Positions 18,334 to 28,137 of a DNA stretch of 42,049 nt are shown here, piece after piece. The notes beneath the pieces are model-generated. The model had not been told where the DNA came from and did no database searches. It saw only the letters and a program-made list of their open reading frames with translations. The stretch comes from CAYXAA01 sp964462985. GTDB lineage: Bacteria > Pseudomonadota > Alphaproteobacteria > Rhizobiales > Stappiaceae. The DNA is taken from NCBI GenBank assembly GCA_964462985.1, contig CAYXAA010000038.1, forward strand, positions 1 to 42,049, read 5' to 3'. The stretch's first letter is position 1, and every line of letters begins with the position of its first letter. The translations under genes were made by a program, and so were the position numbers.

Positions 18334-20094
18334 ATGAACCTTTTTGCCGACTTCACCGATCGCGTTCGTGCTGCTGTGAGCGCGCTTGAACCTGGTGCAG
18401 GCGCGGACGACCTGGCGCGGATCGTGGTGGAGCCGCCGCGCGATCCGGCTCATGGTGATCTTGCCACCAACGCGGCCATGGTCTTGGCACGGCCGCTGAA
18501 GACCAGCCCGCGCGAGCTGGCAACGAAGATTGCCGGCCGCCTCGCGGAGGACACCGAGGTCGAGAGTGCCGAGATCGCGGGCCCCGGCTTCATCAACCTG
18601 CGGCTCGTGCCCGCAGTATGGGAGCGCGTGCTGGCAGCCGTGATCGCCGAAGGCGACGGCTTTGGCCGCTCGGCGATGGGCGGTGGGCGCAAGGTGAACG
18701 TCGAATACGTTTCGGCCAATCCGACCGGGCCAATGCACGTCGGTCACTGCCGCGGTGCGGTGGTTGGCGATGCGCTTGCCAATCTGCTGGCCTATGCCGG
18801 CTTTGACGTGACGCGCGAGTATTATATCAACGACGCCGGCTCGCAGGTCGACACGCTCGCCCGGTCTGCATTCCTGCGCTACCGAGAAGCCCTCGGCGAG
18901 GCAATCGGCGAGATCCCCGACGGCCTCTACCCGGGCGACTACCTCATACCTGTCGGCAAGAAGCTTGCCGAACAGTTCGGCCCGCGGCTGAAGGACATGG
19001 TGGAGGAGGACTGGCTGCCTCTTGTCAAGGCCGCAACGATCGATGCCATGATGGGGCTTATCCGCGACGATCTCGCGGTGCTCAATGTCCATCACGATGT
19101 GTTCTTCTCCGAACGCACTTTGCACGACCGCGCCGAGGGCAACATGTCGGCGATCGACGAGATGCTTGATGAACTGCGCGAGCGCGGCCTCGTCTACACC
19201 GGCACCTTGCCGCCACCCAAGGGACAGGTTCCCGAAGACTGGGAGGACCGCGAGCAGACCCTGTTCAAGGCGACCGAGTTCGGCGACGATATCGATCGGC
19301 CGCTGAAGAAGTCCGACGGCTCCTACACCTACTTCGCCGCCGACGTGGCCTATTTCCGCTCCAAGTATCGTCGCGGATTCAAGGAGATGGTCTACATTCT
19401 CGGCGCCGATCATGGCGGCTATGTCAAGCGGCTCGAGGCCGTTGGCCGGGCCATCGCTGGCGACGAGGCCAAGGTCATCGTCAGGCTGTGCCAGCTCGTC
19501 AAGCTGTTCCGCGGTGGCGAGCCAGTCCGCATGTCAAAGCGGTCCGGTAATTTCGTTACCCTGCGGGAAGTTGTGGAGGAGGTCGGCCGCGACCCGGTGC
19601 GGTTCATGATGCTGTTCCGCAAGAACGACGCCCCGCTCGACTTCGATTTCCAGAAAGTCACGGAGCAGTCCAAAGACAATCCAGTATTCTACGTCCAGTA
19701 CGGCCACGCCCGGTGCCGGTCGGTGCTTCGTCAGGCGGCGGAGGATCTGCCGGATGAAGACTTGTCGGAAAATGCGCTGGGAACTGCTGATTTCAGCCGG
19801 CTTGCGGACAAGAGTGAGCGTGACCTGATCGCCCGTCTGGCGTCCTGGCCCCGACTGGTCGAAGCGGCCGCCGAAGCACACGAACCCCATCGGGTTGCTT
19901 TTTTCCTGCATGAACTCGCCAGTGCTTTCCATGCGCACTGGAATAGAGGCAAGGATCTGCCTCAATTACGCTTTATTAACGTTGCAGATCGACAAACGAC
20001 ATTGGCGCGACTCGCACTTGTTCGAGCAGTCTCTTTGGTTCTTGCTTCGGGACTTGCTATTCTCGGGGTCGATGCGCCGGAAGAAATGCGCTGA
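18334..20094 (+). CDS. argS: arginyl-tRNA synthetase
   Basis: Class I aminoacyl-tRNA synthetase of 586 residues that charges tRNA-Arg. The N-terminal Arg-specific domain (about 1-115, with AHGDLATNAAM) is followed by the HIGH-type motif HVGH at 135-138 in NPTGPMHVGHCRGA. The catalytic insertion follows, then the KMSKS-type motif RMSKRSG (about 399-405), and a DALR anticodon-binding domain in which VQYGHARCRSVLR is characteristic. Length and domain order are normal. It starts at ATG 18334 without a strong ribosome binding site. The SPOR-domain gene begins 54 bp after the stop, so the two are probably in one unit. Confidence 0.97.
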   Translation: MNLFADFTDRVRAAVSALEPGAGADDLARIVVEPPRDPAHGDLATNAAMVLARPLKTSPRELATKIAGRLAEDTEVESAEIAGPGFINLRLVPAVWERVLAAVIAEGDGFGRSAMGGGRKVNVEYVSANPTGPMHVGHCRGAVVGDALANLLAYAGFDVTREYYINDAGSQVDTLARSAFLRYREALGEAIGEIPDGLYPGDYLIPVGKKLAEQFGPRLKDMVEEDWLPLVKAATIDAMMGLIRDDLAVLNVHHDVFFSERTLHDRAEGNMSAIDEMLDELRERGLVYTGTLPPPKGQVPEDWEDREQTLFKATEFGDDIDRPLKKSDGSYTYFAADVAYFRSKYRRGFKEMVYILGADHGGYVKRLEAVGRAIAGDEAKVIVRLCQLVKLFRGGEPVRMSKRSGNFVTLREVVEEVGRDPVRFMMLFRKNDAPLDFDFQKVTEQSKDNPVFYVQYGHARCRSVLRQAAEDLPDEDLSENALGTADFSRLADKSERDLIARLASWPRLVEAAAEAHEPHRVAFFLHELASAFHAHWNRGKDLPQLRFINVADRQTTLARLALVRAVSLVLASGLAILGVDAPEEMR

Positions 20095-20148
20095 CGGGGC
20101 GGCAACGGGCCGCTCCGTCGGTAGTGAAGCGGAGAACCCGTCGTCATC

Positions 20149-22212
20149 ATGACCAATCGCTCCAACTTCCCGATGCCCAGTAGCCATCGTCCGGCTGGCA
20201 GAGAGCCTGAGGACGATGTCTTTGCCGGGTTCGACGAGGACCCACTGGTCGAACTGGCGCGGATCGTCAGTGAAGGTACGGGAACCCGGAACGTCTCTGA
20301 GCCGCACCTCGAGGATCCGGCGTCGGCGGCGACGGACTACGACTACCGATACGATGCCGAGCCTGCCGGGCCGACGGAGGCGGACTGGTCTGCGAACGAC
20401 CGCGATGAAACGGATCCGTATCAGGAGACCTCTCCCTTAGAAGACGCAGAGCACTATCCGTTCGATCCTGATGAAGGTTATGGCGAGGAGTCCGCGACGA
20501 TCGGTCGAGACGCCCCGCACGGCGGCGTCAGGGACACGTACTACGGTGAGGAGGCCCTTGCGGCGGAAGCGGATCGTCTGGGCATTGCTCCCGACTACGC
20601 AGCCGACCATGACGCCGCGGCTTCCGCCTATGCCGAAGATCCGGCTCTGTCTGCTCGCTACGATCAGGACGTGACCTACCAGACGTATGACGACCCCGCC
20701 CACGAGCCCACGACGTCGCATGTTCCGATCGACACCCTGGCTGCGGATCTGACTGCCGGGCTCGAGGATGAGCTGCGCTCGGCCGTCGACGCTGGGGTCG
20801 GGGAGCAACTGGCATCGCAGTTCGATACGCAGGATGAGGACCTGTTCGAGGAGAGCGGGCCGGCCGCTCCCTATCAGCCGACGGCGTATGCCGAGGAAGA
20901 GCAGCCGGCGGCATTTGCGGAAGAGGACGAGTGGGATCACGAAGTCGAGCCCGCTTACGCGTCCCCCGCATACCCGTCCAGTGTGGCTGCACCGTATGGA
21001 GCCGCCGAAGGCTACGATTACGACTACGATGAAGAGCCGCCAGCAGAGGGCTATGATATCGATGCGGTTGCCCGTGCGATGCACGAGAGCGATCCGGCCC
21101 TGTTCGGGCATGGTGTTCTGCCGCCCCACTCGGCTGCGGAAGAGGCTGCGGCACCCGAGGGGCGCCGTCGGCGCGGTTTCATGGCTGCCGCCGTGGTCGG
21201 CGGCCTCGTCGTCGTGGGAGGCGGCGCCCTCGCGATGATGAACATCGGCGGGGGCGAGGCCGATGCCGGTCCTCCGCCGGTCATCGTCGCCGACGCCGGG
21301 CCGTTAAAAGTTTACCCGGAGCCGGTGGAGACGGACGCTCAGCCGCAGAGCAAGCTGATCTATGAGCGTGTCGGCGGCGTGACACAGCCGCACGAAGAGC
21401 GGCTTGTTGTTCAGGAAACCCCGCCCGTCGCTTCACTGCCGCCTGCGCCCGTTGACGCTACGGCGCCGACCGCAGCCAATACGCCCGCAAGCCCGCGCCG
21501 TGTCCGTACTGTCGTGGTGCGGCCGGACGGCTCGATCATCGAGGCCGAGGACGCGGACAATACCGCCGATACCCTGCCGTCGCCGACACCCTCTGAGTCG
21601 GCGGCCGCGATCCCACAACTGCCGACCAGCGACGCGTCCGGTGAACAGAATGGGGCTGAGTCAGCGCCGGAACTGCCTGCGCAGGACGTCACAACTGCTG
21701 CGGCGACACCGTCGGCACCGGAGGACGATCCGCAAGTGCCCGAGACGCCGCCGCCGTCCGCCTCGGCCGATGGCGGGGACTCGGTGCCGAAGCCTAAGCC
21801 GACCGACGTGCCCGTGCGCGTGGCCGCAGCGCCTGCCGCGACGGACTCGGCCACTGCGGCGACGACCCGTTCGGCCTCGTCCGGTCCGCTTGATCTGACT
21901 AGCTCCGCTGATCAGCCGACCCGGACGGCGGCTGTGCCGGCCGCTGCCTCCGCCACGGTGCCGAGCGGCGCCTATCTGGTGCAGGTGTCGTCACAGCGGA
22001 CCGAACAACAGGCACAGACGGCTTTCGCGGACCTGCAGAGGCGTTTCCCGACGATCCTCGGCAACGCAACCCCCGTGATCCAGCGTGCCGACCTTGGCGA
22101 GAAGGGCACGTTCTATCGGGTTCGCATCGCTTCGTCGTCACGCGAGGAGGCCGAGCGACTCTGCAACAACCTGAAATCTGCCGGCGGGGACTGCTTCGTT
22201 CGCAGGAATTGA
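20149..22212 (+). CDS. SPOR-domain inner-membrane protein with long acidic N-terminus
   Basis: A 687-residue bitopic membrane protein. Residues 1-340 are acidic and low in complexity, rich in Asp, Glu, Tyr, Ala and Pro, with local repeats such as YDYDYDEEP, and lack a recognisable domain. One transmembrane segment (about 345-366, following GRRRRGF) should place this part in the cytoplasm. A Pro/Ala/Thr-rich linker of about 235 residues spans the periplasm and ends in a SPOR domain (about 606-687) that binds glycan strands stripped of stem peptides at the division site. It lies between argS and nagZ, a conserved order in Hyphomicrobiales. GCGGAGA upstream is rather far from ATG 20149. A role in envelope remodelling at division is inferred from the SPOR domain and the nagZ neighbour. 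Confidence 0.88.
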   Translation: MTNRSNFPMPSSHRPAGREPEDDVFAGFDEDPLVELARIVSEGTGTRNVSEPHLEDPASAATDYDYRYDAEPAGPTEADWSANDRDETDPYQETSPLEDAEHYPFDPDEGYGEESATIGRDAPHGGVRDTYYGEEALAAEADRLGIAPDYAADHDAAASAYAEDPALSARYDQDVTYQTYDDPAHEPTTSHVPIDTLAADLTAGLEDELRSAVDAGVGEQLASQFDTQDEDLFEESGPAAPYQPTAYAEEEQPAAFAEEDEWDHEVEPAYASPAYPSSVAAPYGAAEGYDYDYDEEPPAEGYDIDAVARAMHESDPALFGHGVLPPHSAAEEAAAPEGRRRRGFMAAAVVGGLVVVGGGALAMMNIGGGEADAGPPPVIVADAGPLKVYPEPVETDAQPQSKLIYERVGGVTQPHEERLVVQETPPVASLPPAPVDATAPTAANTPASPRRVRTVVVRPDGSIIEAEDADNTADTLPSPTPSESAAAIPQLPTSDASGEQNGAESAPELPAQDVTTAAATPSAPEDDPQVPETPPPSASADGGDSVPKPKPTDVPVRVAAAPAATDSATAATTRSASSGPLDLTSSADQPTRTAAVPAAASATVPSGAYLVQVSSQRTEQQAQTAFADLQRRFPTILGNATPVIQRADLGEKGTFYRVRIASSSREEAERLCNNLKSAGGDCFVRRN

Positions 22213-22420
22213 CGACCGCGCTCCTGCGCTCGGCGACAATAGGGCGTAGGCGCTGGGTGTGCGCAGGTCGCTGGCTTCGGAGTCGGCCCGCCATCGATGA
22301 ATTTGAAGGGTCCGGGGCGGCACGGCGGCCTCCACAGCAGTGCCGCGGATGGTTTCGGCCCCATATTGCCCATTCCTGCAACAGGATCGCCTTGATCCTT
22401 TGCATCCGGATCGTTTCCCG

Positions 22421-23437
22421 ATGACCAAGGCCTTCATCACCGGCTGTGCCGGATTGCGGCTGAGCGCCGAAGAACGCAGATTTCTTGCCGACGAGCGCCC
22501 GTTCGGACTGATTCTATTTGCGCGAAACGTCGCTGCGCCGGAGCAGGTTCGCGACCTGGTCGCCGAGTTTCGCGACTGTGTTGCCGACCCGGACGCGCCG
22601 GTGCTGATCGATCAGGAGGGTGGCCGGGTCAGGCGGCTCCGGCCGCCGCACTGGCCGGACTACCCCGCCGGCGAAGTCTATGGCCGGCTTTACGGAGCAG
22701 ACCCGGATCGCGGCAAGCGTGCGGCTTGGCTCGTGGGGCGGCTGATTGCTGCCGATCTGACGGACGTCGGGATCACGGTGGACTGTCTGCCGATCGTCGA
22801 TCTGCGCTTTCCGGAGACGGACAATGTGATTGGCGACCGGGCCTTTGGCTCGACGCCGGATGTTGTCGCGGCGGTCGGCCGTGCCCAGGCTGACGGGCTT
22901 GCCGCAGGCGGCGTCCTCCCGGTGCTGAAGCATATTCCCGGCCACGGCAGGGCCACGGTCGACAGTCATCTTGAGCTTCCGGTTGTCGATGCCGCGATTG
23001 ATGAACTGTCGGCTCATGACTTCGAGCCGTTCCGCCGCCTCGCCGATCTGCCGTTCGCCATGACGGCGCATGTCGTCTATACCGCGCTCGATCCGGACCG
23101 CTGTGCCACGCTGTCACCGACGATCATCGAAAAAGTGATCCGCACCGACATCCAGTTCGCCGGGTGCCTGCTGAGTGATGACGTCTCGATGAAGGCTCTG
23201 GGTGGTCCGATGCGGGACAGGGTCAAGGGTCTCCTTGCCGCCGGCTGCGATCTCGCCTTGCATTGCAACGGCGATTTCGCCGAAATGCGCGAAGTGGCCG
23301 CGGCGGCCCCCATGCTGACGGGAGGCTCTGCCACGCGGGCGCAACAGGCGAAGGCAAGCCGCCGGCAGGCCGAGCCGGCCGATCGCGCCGCGCTCAGGGC
23401 CGAATTCGACAGCCTGCTCGCGGGGCGGCTTGCCTGA
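22421..23437 (+). CDS. nagZ: beta-N-acetylhexosaminidase NagZ
   Basis: A glycoside hydrolase family 3 enzyme of 338 residues that removes GlcNAc from anhydromuropeptides in the cytoplasm during peptidoglycan recycling. The family signature KHIPGHGRATVDSH (170-183) holds the catalytic Asp/His pair. The N-terminal FGLILFARN and LIDQEGGRVRRL are also typical of NagZ. ATG 22421 (MTKAFITGCAG) is the conserved start; the frame extends to 22340 without support. About 208 bp separate it from the SPOR gene and 30 bp from scpA. No signal peptide, as expected of the cytoplasmic recycling enzyme. Confidence 0.95.
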   Translation: MTKAFITGCAGLRLSAEERRFLADERPFGLILFARNVAAPEQVRDLVAEFRDCVADPDAPVLIDQEGGRVRRLRPPHWPDYPAGEVYGRLYGADPDRGKRAAWLVGRLIAADLTDVGITVDCLPIVDLRFPETDNVIGDRAFGSTPDVVAAVGRAQADGLAAGGVLPVLKHIPGHGRATVDSHLELPVVDAAIDELSAHDFEPFRRLADLPFAMTAHVVYTALDPDRCATLSPTIIEKVIRTDIQFAGCLLSDDVSMKALGGPMRDRVKGLLAAGCDLALHCNGDFAEMREVAAAAPMLTGGSATRAQQAKASRRQAEPADRAALRAEFDSLLAGRLA

Positions 23438-23467
23438 CGGAACCGGCTGACGGCTGTCCGAAGGAGA

Positions 23468-24383
23468 GTGTCAATAGCGCAGTCAAAACCACCGCAGGAA
23501 CATGGGGCCCGCGTCAACCCTCCACCTGAGGGCGGACCGGCGGGCGATGGCGTCATGCCGCTTCCGTTCGATGCTCCTGACCCGCGGTCGGACTGGGCGA
23601 CAACGGATCCGTCTCTTGTGGTCGATGTCGACGGGTTCGAGGGCCCGCTCGATCTGCTCCTTACCCTGGCCCGGAACCAGAAAGTGGACCTAACCAGGAT
23701 CTCAATCCTGGCACTGGTCGAGCAGTATCTTGCCTTCGTTCAGGAGGCACGACGGCTCCGGCTCGAGCTTGCCGCCGATTATTTGGTGATGGCCGCGTGG
23801 CTCGCCTATCTCAAGTCGCGACTGCTGCTGCCCGATCCCAAGAACGAGGACGAGCCGACCGGCGAGGAGCTTGCCGCCGCTCTGGCCTTCCGGCTTCGCC
23901 GCCTCGAAGCGATGCGCAGCGCCGCGGCGCGGCTGATGGAGCGAAGCCGCCTCGGGCGCGACGTCTTCGCCCGCGGCATGCCCGAAACCATCTCGGTCGA
24001 ACGCACCAACGTCTGGCATGCCAGCCTTTACGACCTGCTGGTCGCCTATGCCGCGCAGCGTCAGCGGCGGTCGGTCACCTCCGTACATGTGCGCCGGCGC
24101 ACCGTCTGGTCGCTGCAGGAGGCGCGCGATCTTCTGGTCCGACTGGTGGGGCGCTCCGCCGACTGGGCGCCGATCGACCGCTATCTGGTGCGCTACCTTG
24201 CCGATCCGGAGCAGCGTCCGACGGTCCTGGCCAGTACCTTTTCCGCAAGTCTGGAGCTTGTTCGCGAGGGCGAAATCGAGCTAAGGCAGGCTGAACCCTT
24301 CGCGCCGCTTTACGTGCGCAGCCGATCCCCGGCGGAGGGGACCGGCGCATCGGACCGCGTGGGCAAGGACACCGCAGACGACG

Positions 24384-24391
<8 letters not shown>
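23468..24391 (+). CDS. scpA: segregation and condensation protein A
   Basis: ScpA is the kleisin subunit that joins ScpB and SMC in the chromosome-condensing complex. The 307-residue protein shows the kleisin N-terminal core VDGFEGPLDLLLTLARNQKVDLTRIS (in two parts here), followed by LVEQYLAFVQEARRLRLELA and a winged-helix-like C-terminus. The only upstream start signal in frame is GTG 23468, but AAGGAG (23461-23466) lies just one base before it. An ATA two codons downstream (23474) would have normal spacing, so the true start is uncertain; the first 30 residues are not conserved. Its end overlaps scpB by 8 bp, so the two are translationally coupled. Confidence 0.93.
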
Positions 24392-25075
<684 letters not shown>

Positions 25076-25076
<1 letters not shown>

Positions 25077-26248
25077 TGCGGGCGCTCGACAGGACTATGA
25101 CCGCCGAGGCGTCCCGTCGTTGGGGCATTCGCGGCACGGCAGGGGCGACGATCGCTTCGCGGCTGACATTCGAGCACATCAGACACGATTATGGCGGTGT
25201 GCCTTCAGTCGATGATGTGTCCCTCGATATCGAACCGGGCGAAATCCTCTGCCTCCTGGGACAGTCGGGCTGCGGCAAAACGACGCTGTTGAGGATCGCG
25301 GCCGGCGTGGAGCGTCAATCCTCCGGCAGGGTGCTGATCGATGGCCACGAGGTCGCAGGGCCGAACAGGTTTCTGCCGCCCGAGCAGCGCGGCATCGGCC
25401 TGATGTTCCAGGATTACGCGCTGTTTCCGCATCTTTCGATCCTGGAGAACGTCGCGTTCGGTCTTTCGGGCCTCCCCAAGGCCGAAGCGCGAAAGGCGGC
25501 ACTCGCCGCACTCGGACGGGTCGGATTGCAAGGCTATGCCGAGGATTACCCGCACGCACTGTCGGGCGGGGAGCAGCAACGGGTAGCCCTGGCACGGGCT
25601 ATCGTGCCCCGCCCAGGCGTCCTGCTCATGGACGAGCCCTTCTCCGGCCTCGATCAGCGTCTGCGCGACAGCGTGCGAGACGAGACGCTGGCCGTATTGG
25701 GCGAGACCCGTGCCACGTGTATCCTGGTGACGCACGACCCCGAGGAGGCCATGCGCATGGGCGATAGAATCGCGCTTATGCGCGCGGGGCGCCTTGTCCA
25801 GGTCGGGTCGGCGCACGATCTTTACGACAGACCCGCCGATCCATTTGTCGCGCGCTTCTTCTCGGATCTCAACGAGCTGGAGGGCAGGGCGCTCGATGGT
25901 GTCGTGGAGACGATCTTCGGATCCCATCCGGCCGCCGGGATTGCAGCGGGAGATCTGGTTGAAGTCTACCTGCGGCCGCAGGGCGTCCTGCTCGGTGCCC
26001 CGGGCGAGGGACGTGAGGGCCGCGTGCTTCGGCGTCGTTTTGTCGGCGAGGTGGATTTGGTCGACGTGGCGGTCGACGGCATGGAACAGGTGCTGAAGGC
26101 ACGCATTCGCGACGGCGGCCGCTTCGCCGTCGGCATGGACGTCGGTGTACGGCTCGACGAGCGTGACCTTTTGGTGTTCAAGCGTGATGAGCGTCGACGC
26201 GTGAATGGCAACGTCGCATCGGTTAAGCTTTCCAAGTGGCGGGCGTGA
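25076..26248 (+). CDS. ABC transporter ATP-binding protein (FbpC/PotA type), no permease nearby
   Basis: A transport-type ABC ATPase of up to 390 residues. Walker A GQSGCGKTT (62-70), the signature LSGGEQQRVALARA, Walker B LLMDEPFSGLD and the switch histidine in VTHDPEEAMRMGD are intact. The C-terminal 110 residues form a TOBE-like regulatory domain (VYLRPQGVLL, then FVGEVDLVDV). This layout fits ATPases of the iron(III)/spermidine-putrescine/sulfate importer group. Its ATG at 25076 overlaps the scpB stop (TGATG), so it is coupled to scpAB, but no permease or binding protein lies in the window. Substrate and partners are therefore unknown. An internal ATG seven codons in is another possible start. 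Confidence 0.88.
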
Positions 26249-26355
26249 CGACTTGGCGCCGTCAGCAGACGACAGCACTGGTTGCGACGCGGACGGCTTT
26301 GTTGCAATAGTGCCGCTCCGGCGTGGCGGCGCTGGATTGGCAGGGAGTTTGGTGT

Positions 26356-26589
26356 ATGAGCATCGGCATTTGGCAGATCCTGATCATTGCGGTGATCGTC
26401 GTTCTGCTTTTCGGGCGCGGAAAGATCTCCGAACTGATGGGAGACGTCGCCAAGGGCATCAAGAGCTTCAAGAAGGGTCTCGCCGAGGACGACACCCCCG
26501 AGCCCAAGGATGCACCGAAAACCATCGACCACAAGGCGTCCGACCCGGTCGCAATGCAGAAGTCGGAAGATCAAACCAAGGCAGGCTGA
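26356..26589 (+). CDS. tatA: Tat translocase subunit TatA
   Basis: TatA (77 residues) forms the variable-size channel assemblies of the twin-arginine translocase. It has one N-terminal membrane helix (IWQILIIAVIVVLLFG, about 5-20), the hinge FGRGKI, and an amphipathic helix with ISELMGDVAKGIKSFKKGL. A polar, disordered tail follows. AGGGA at 26342-26346 precedes ATG 26356 by nine bases; the frame extends upstream to 26323 without support. It starts the tatA-tatB-tatC run. Unlike tatB/tatC, which overlap, tatA is separated from tatB by 132 bp that contain two hairpins. Confidence 0.96.
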   Translation: MSIGIWQILIIAVIVVLLFGRGKISELMGDVAKGIKSFKKGLAEDDTPEPKDAPKTIDHKASDPVAMQKSEDQTKAG

Positions 26590-26616
26590 TCGGCCTCGCG
26601 CATGTTGGAGCAACGA

Positions 26617-26686
26617 CGCCCTTTTGGAGGGCGGAGACGCGCTCCAGTGTTCTGAATTCGATCAGCTGAAGGCTCCCGCCGAATTC
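26617..26686 (+). promoter_or_regulatory. two hairpins between tatA and tatB
   Basis: The first hairpin is CGCCCT/AGGGCG (26617-26622 with 26628-26633, 5-base loop). The second pairs GAATTCG (26654-26660) with CGAATTC (26680-26686) around a 19-base loop. Neither has a U tract, so they are not classical terminators. They could stabilise the upstream tatA mRNA or partly reduce read-through into tatBC, which would fit the known need for excess TatA. This role is an inference. Confidence 0.4.
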
Positions 26687-26721
26687 GGCCGGGGTTGCTG
26701 GTCCAGGGTCGGCGACAGCGC

Positions 26722-27171
26722 ATGTTCGACATCGGTTGGACGGAACTTCTGGTGATCGCCGTGGTGGCGATCATTGTGGTGGGACCAAAGGACCTGCCGC
26801 GGATGCTGCGCGCCTTCGGACAGACCGTGGGCAAGATGCGCCGGATGGCGAACGAGTTTCAGTCGACCTTCAACGAGGCGCTGCGCGAGGCCGAAAAGCA
26901 GGCCGATATCGCGGACATGCGTAAGCAGGTCGAGGCGGCCGCCAATTTCGACCCGTTGGGTGATTTGAAGAAGTCGATCGAGCTCAAGCCGGACAAGGCG
27001 CCGAAGGCAGAGGCCACCACCCCCGAACCAGCCGCACCGACAAAGGCCGAGCCGGCGGCCGAGAAGGCTGATCAGGTGGAAGGCAACGCCGAGACGACTG
27101 CTGCGCCGGCGAAGCAGGACGACACCCAGGAGGCGGGTCCGCAAACGGCCAGCCAAGGGTCCAAGGCATGA
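26722..27171 (+). CDS. tatB: Tat translocase subunit TatB
   Basis: TatB (149 residues) forms, with TatC, the receptor for twin-arginine signal peptides. The N-terminal MFDIGWTELLVIAVVAIIVVG is the typical membrane segment with the conserved Glu in the first helix; GPKDLPRMLRAFGQTVGKMR follows as the amphipathic helix. The region after about residue 85 is rich in Ala, Pro, Lys and Glu and presumably disordered. ATG 26722 (MFDIGW) is the universal TatB start. Its end overlaps tatC by four bases (ATGA), implying coupled translation. No strong ribosome binding site is visible before the ATG. Confidence 0.95.
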   Translation: MFDIGWTELLVIAVVAIIVVGPKDLPRMLRAFGQTVGKMRRMANEFQSTFNEALREAEKQADIADMRKQVEAAANFDPLGDLKKSIELKPDKAPKAEATTPEPAAPTKAEPAAEKADQVEGNAETTAAPAKQDDTQEAGPQTASQGSKA

Positions 27172-27965
27172 GTCAGGAAGACATCGACGCCTCCAAGGCT
27201 CCGTTGATCGAGCATCTCATCGAGCTTCGGCAGCGGCTTCTCAAGTCGGTGGTTGCGATCCTGATCGCCTTCGTGGTCTGCTTCTTCTTCGCCTCCGACA
27301 TCTTCAATATCCTGATCGTGCCCTACGAACGGGCGGCGGGCGCGCAGCGGTCCATCGAGCTGATCTACACGGCGCCGCAGGAATATTTCTTCACGCAATT
27401 GAAGCTGGCGCTTTTTGGCGCATTGTTCATCGCCTTTCCCGTCGTGGCGACGCAGATCTACATGTTTGTCGCTCCCGGCCTCTACAAGAATGAGCGCCGC
27501 GCCTTCCTGCCGTTCCTTGTCGCGACGCCGATCCTGTTCCTGATCGGCGCGGCGCTGGTCTACTTCATGGTCATGCCGCTTGCCATGTCGTTCTTCCTGT
27601 CGATGGAGCAGGCGGGCGGCGAAGGCAAGGCCAGTATTCAGCTTCTGCCGCGCGTCAGCGAATATCTCGGCCTGATCATGATACTGATCTTCGCTTTTGG
27701 CTTGGTATTCCAGCTGCCGGTGGCACTGTCGTTGCTCGGGCGGGTCGGGTTGATCACCTCCGAGACGCTGCGAAAGCGGCGCAAGTATGCCGTCGTGATC
27801 GCCTTCATTGCGGCTGCGGTCCTGACGCCGCCGGATCCGATCAGCCAGATCGGTCTTGCGCTTCCAACACTGCTTCTCTACGAAGTCTCCATCATTTCCG
27901 TCCGGCTCATCGAGAAGAAGCGCGCGGAGACCGAAGCCGCAGAGGCCGCGAGCGAGGGCGTCTAG
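27168..27965 (+). CDS. tatC: Tat translocase subunit TatC
   Basis: TatC (265 residues) is the multi-spanning core that recognises the twin-arginine motif. Visible features are the N-terminal LIEHLIELRQRLLKS with the conserved Glu/Arg, six hydrophobic segments, the periplasmic YTAPQEYFFTQLKLALFG, and the conserved YLGLIMILIFAFGLVFQLP; RKRRKYAVVIAF and LTPPDPISQ precede the last helices. It overlaps tatB by four bases. No further gene of the pathway follows; serS begins 172 bp later. Confidence 0.97.
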   Translation: MSQEDIDASKAPLIEHLIELRQRLLKSVVAILIAFVVCFFFASDIFNILIVPYERAAGAQRSIELIYTAPQEYFFTQLKLALFGALFIAFPVVATQIYMFVAPGLYKNERRAFLPFLVATPILFLIGAALVYFMVMPLAMSFFLSMEQAGGEGKASIQLLPRVSEYLGLIMILIFAFGLVFQLPVALSLLGRVGLITSETLRKRRKYAVVIAFIAAAVLTPPDPISQIGLALPTLLLYEVSIISVRLIEKKRAETEAAEAASEGV

Positions 27966-28137
27966 GGCAGCTTGCGTCCTGTGGGACGCAGACGAACGGC
28001 TCTGGCACCTTGAGAGCGATCGACGTTGGGCGTTCCGATCGATTCGATTGAACGTTGCCCGCTCCGACGTGCCTCCCGGCGGCTCCGGTATCCTCGGCTT
28101 AGCAGACGGACGGAGTCCAACCAGCCGGGGGATCGTC

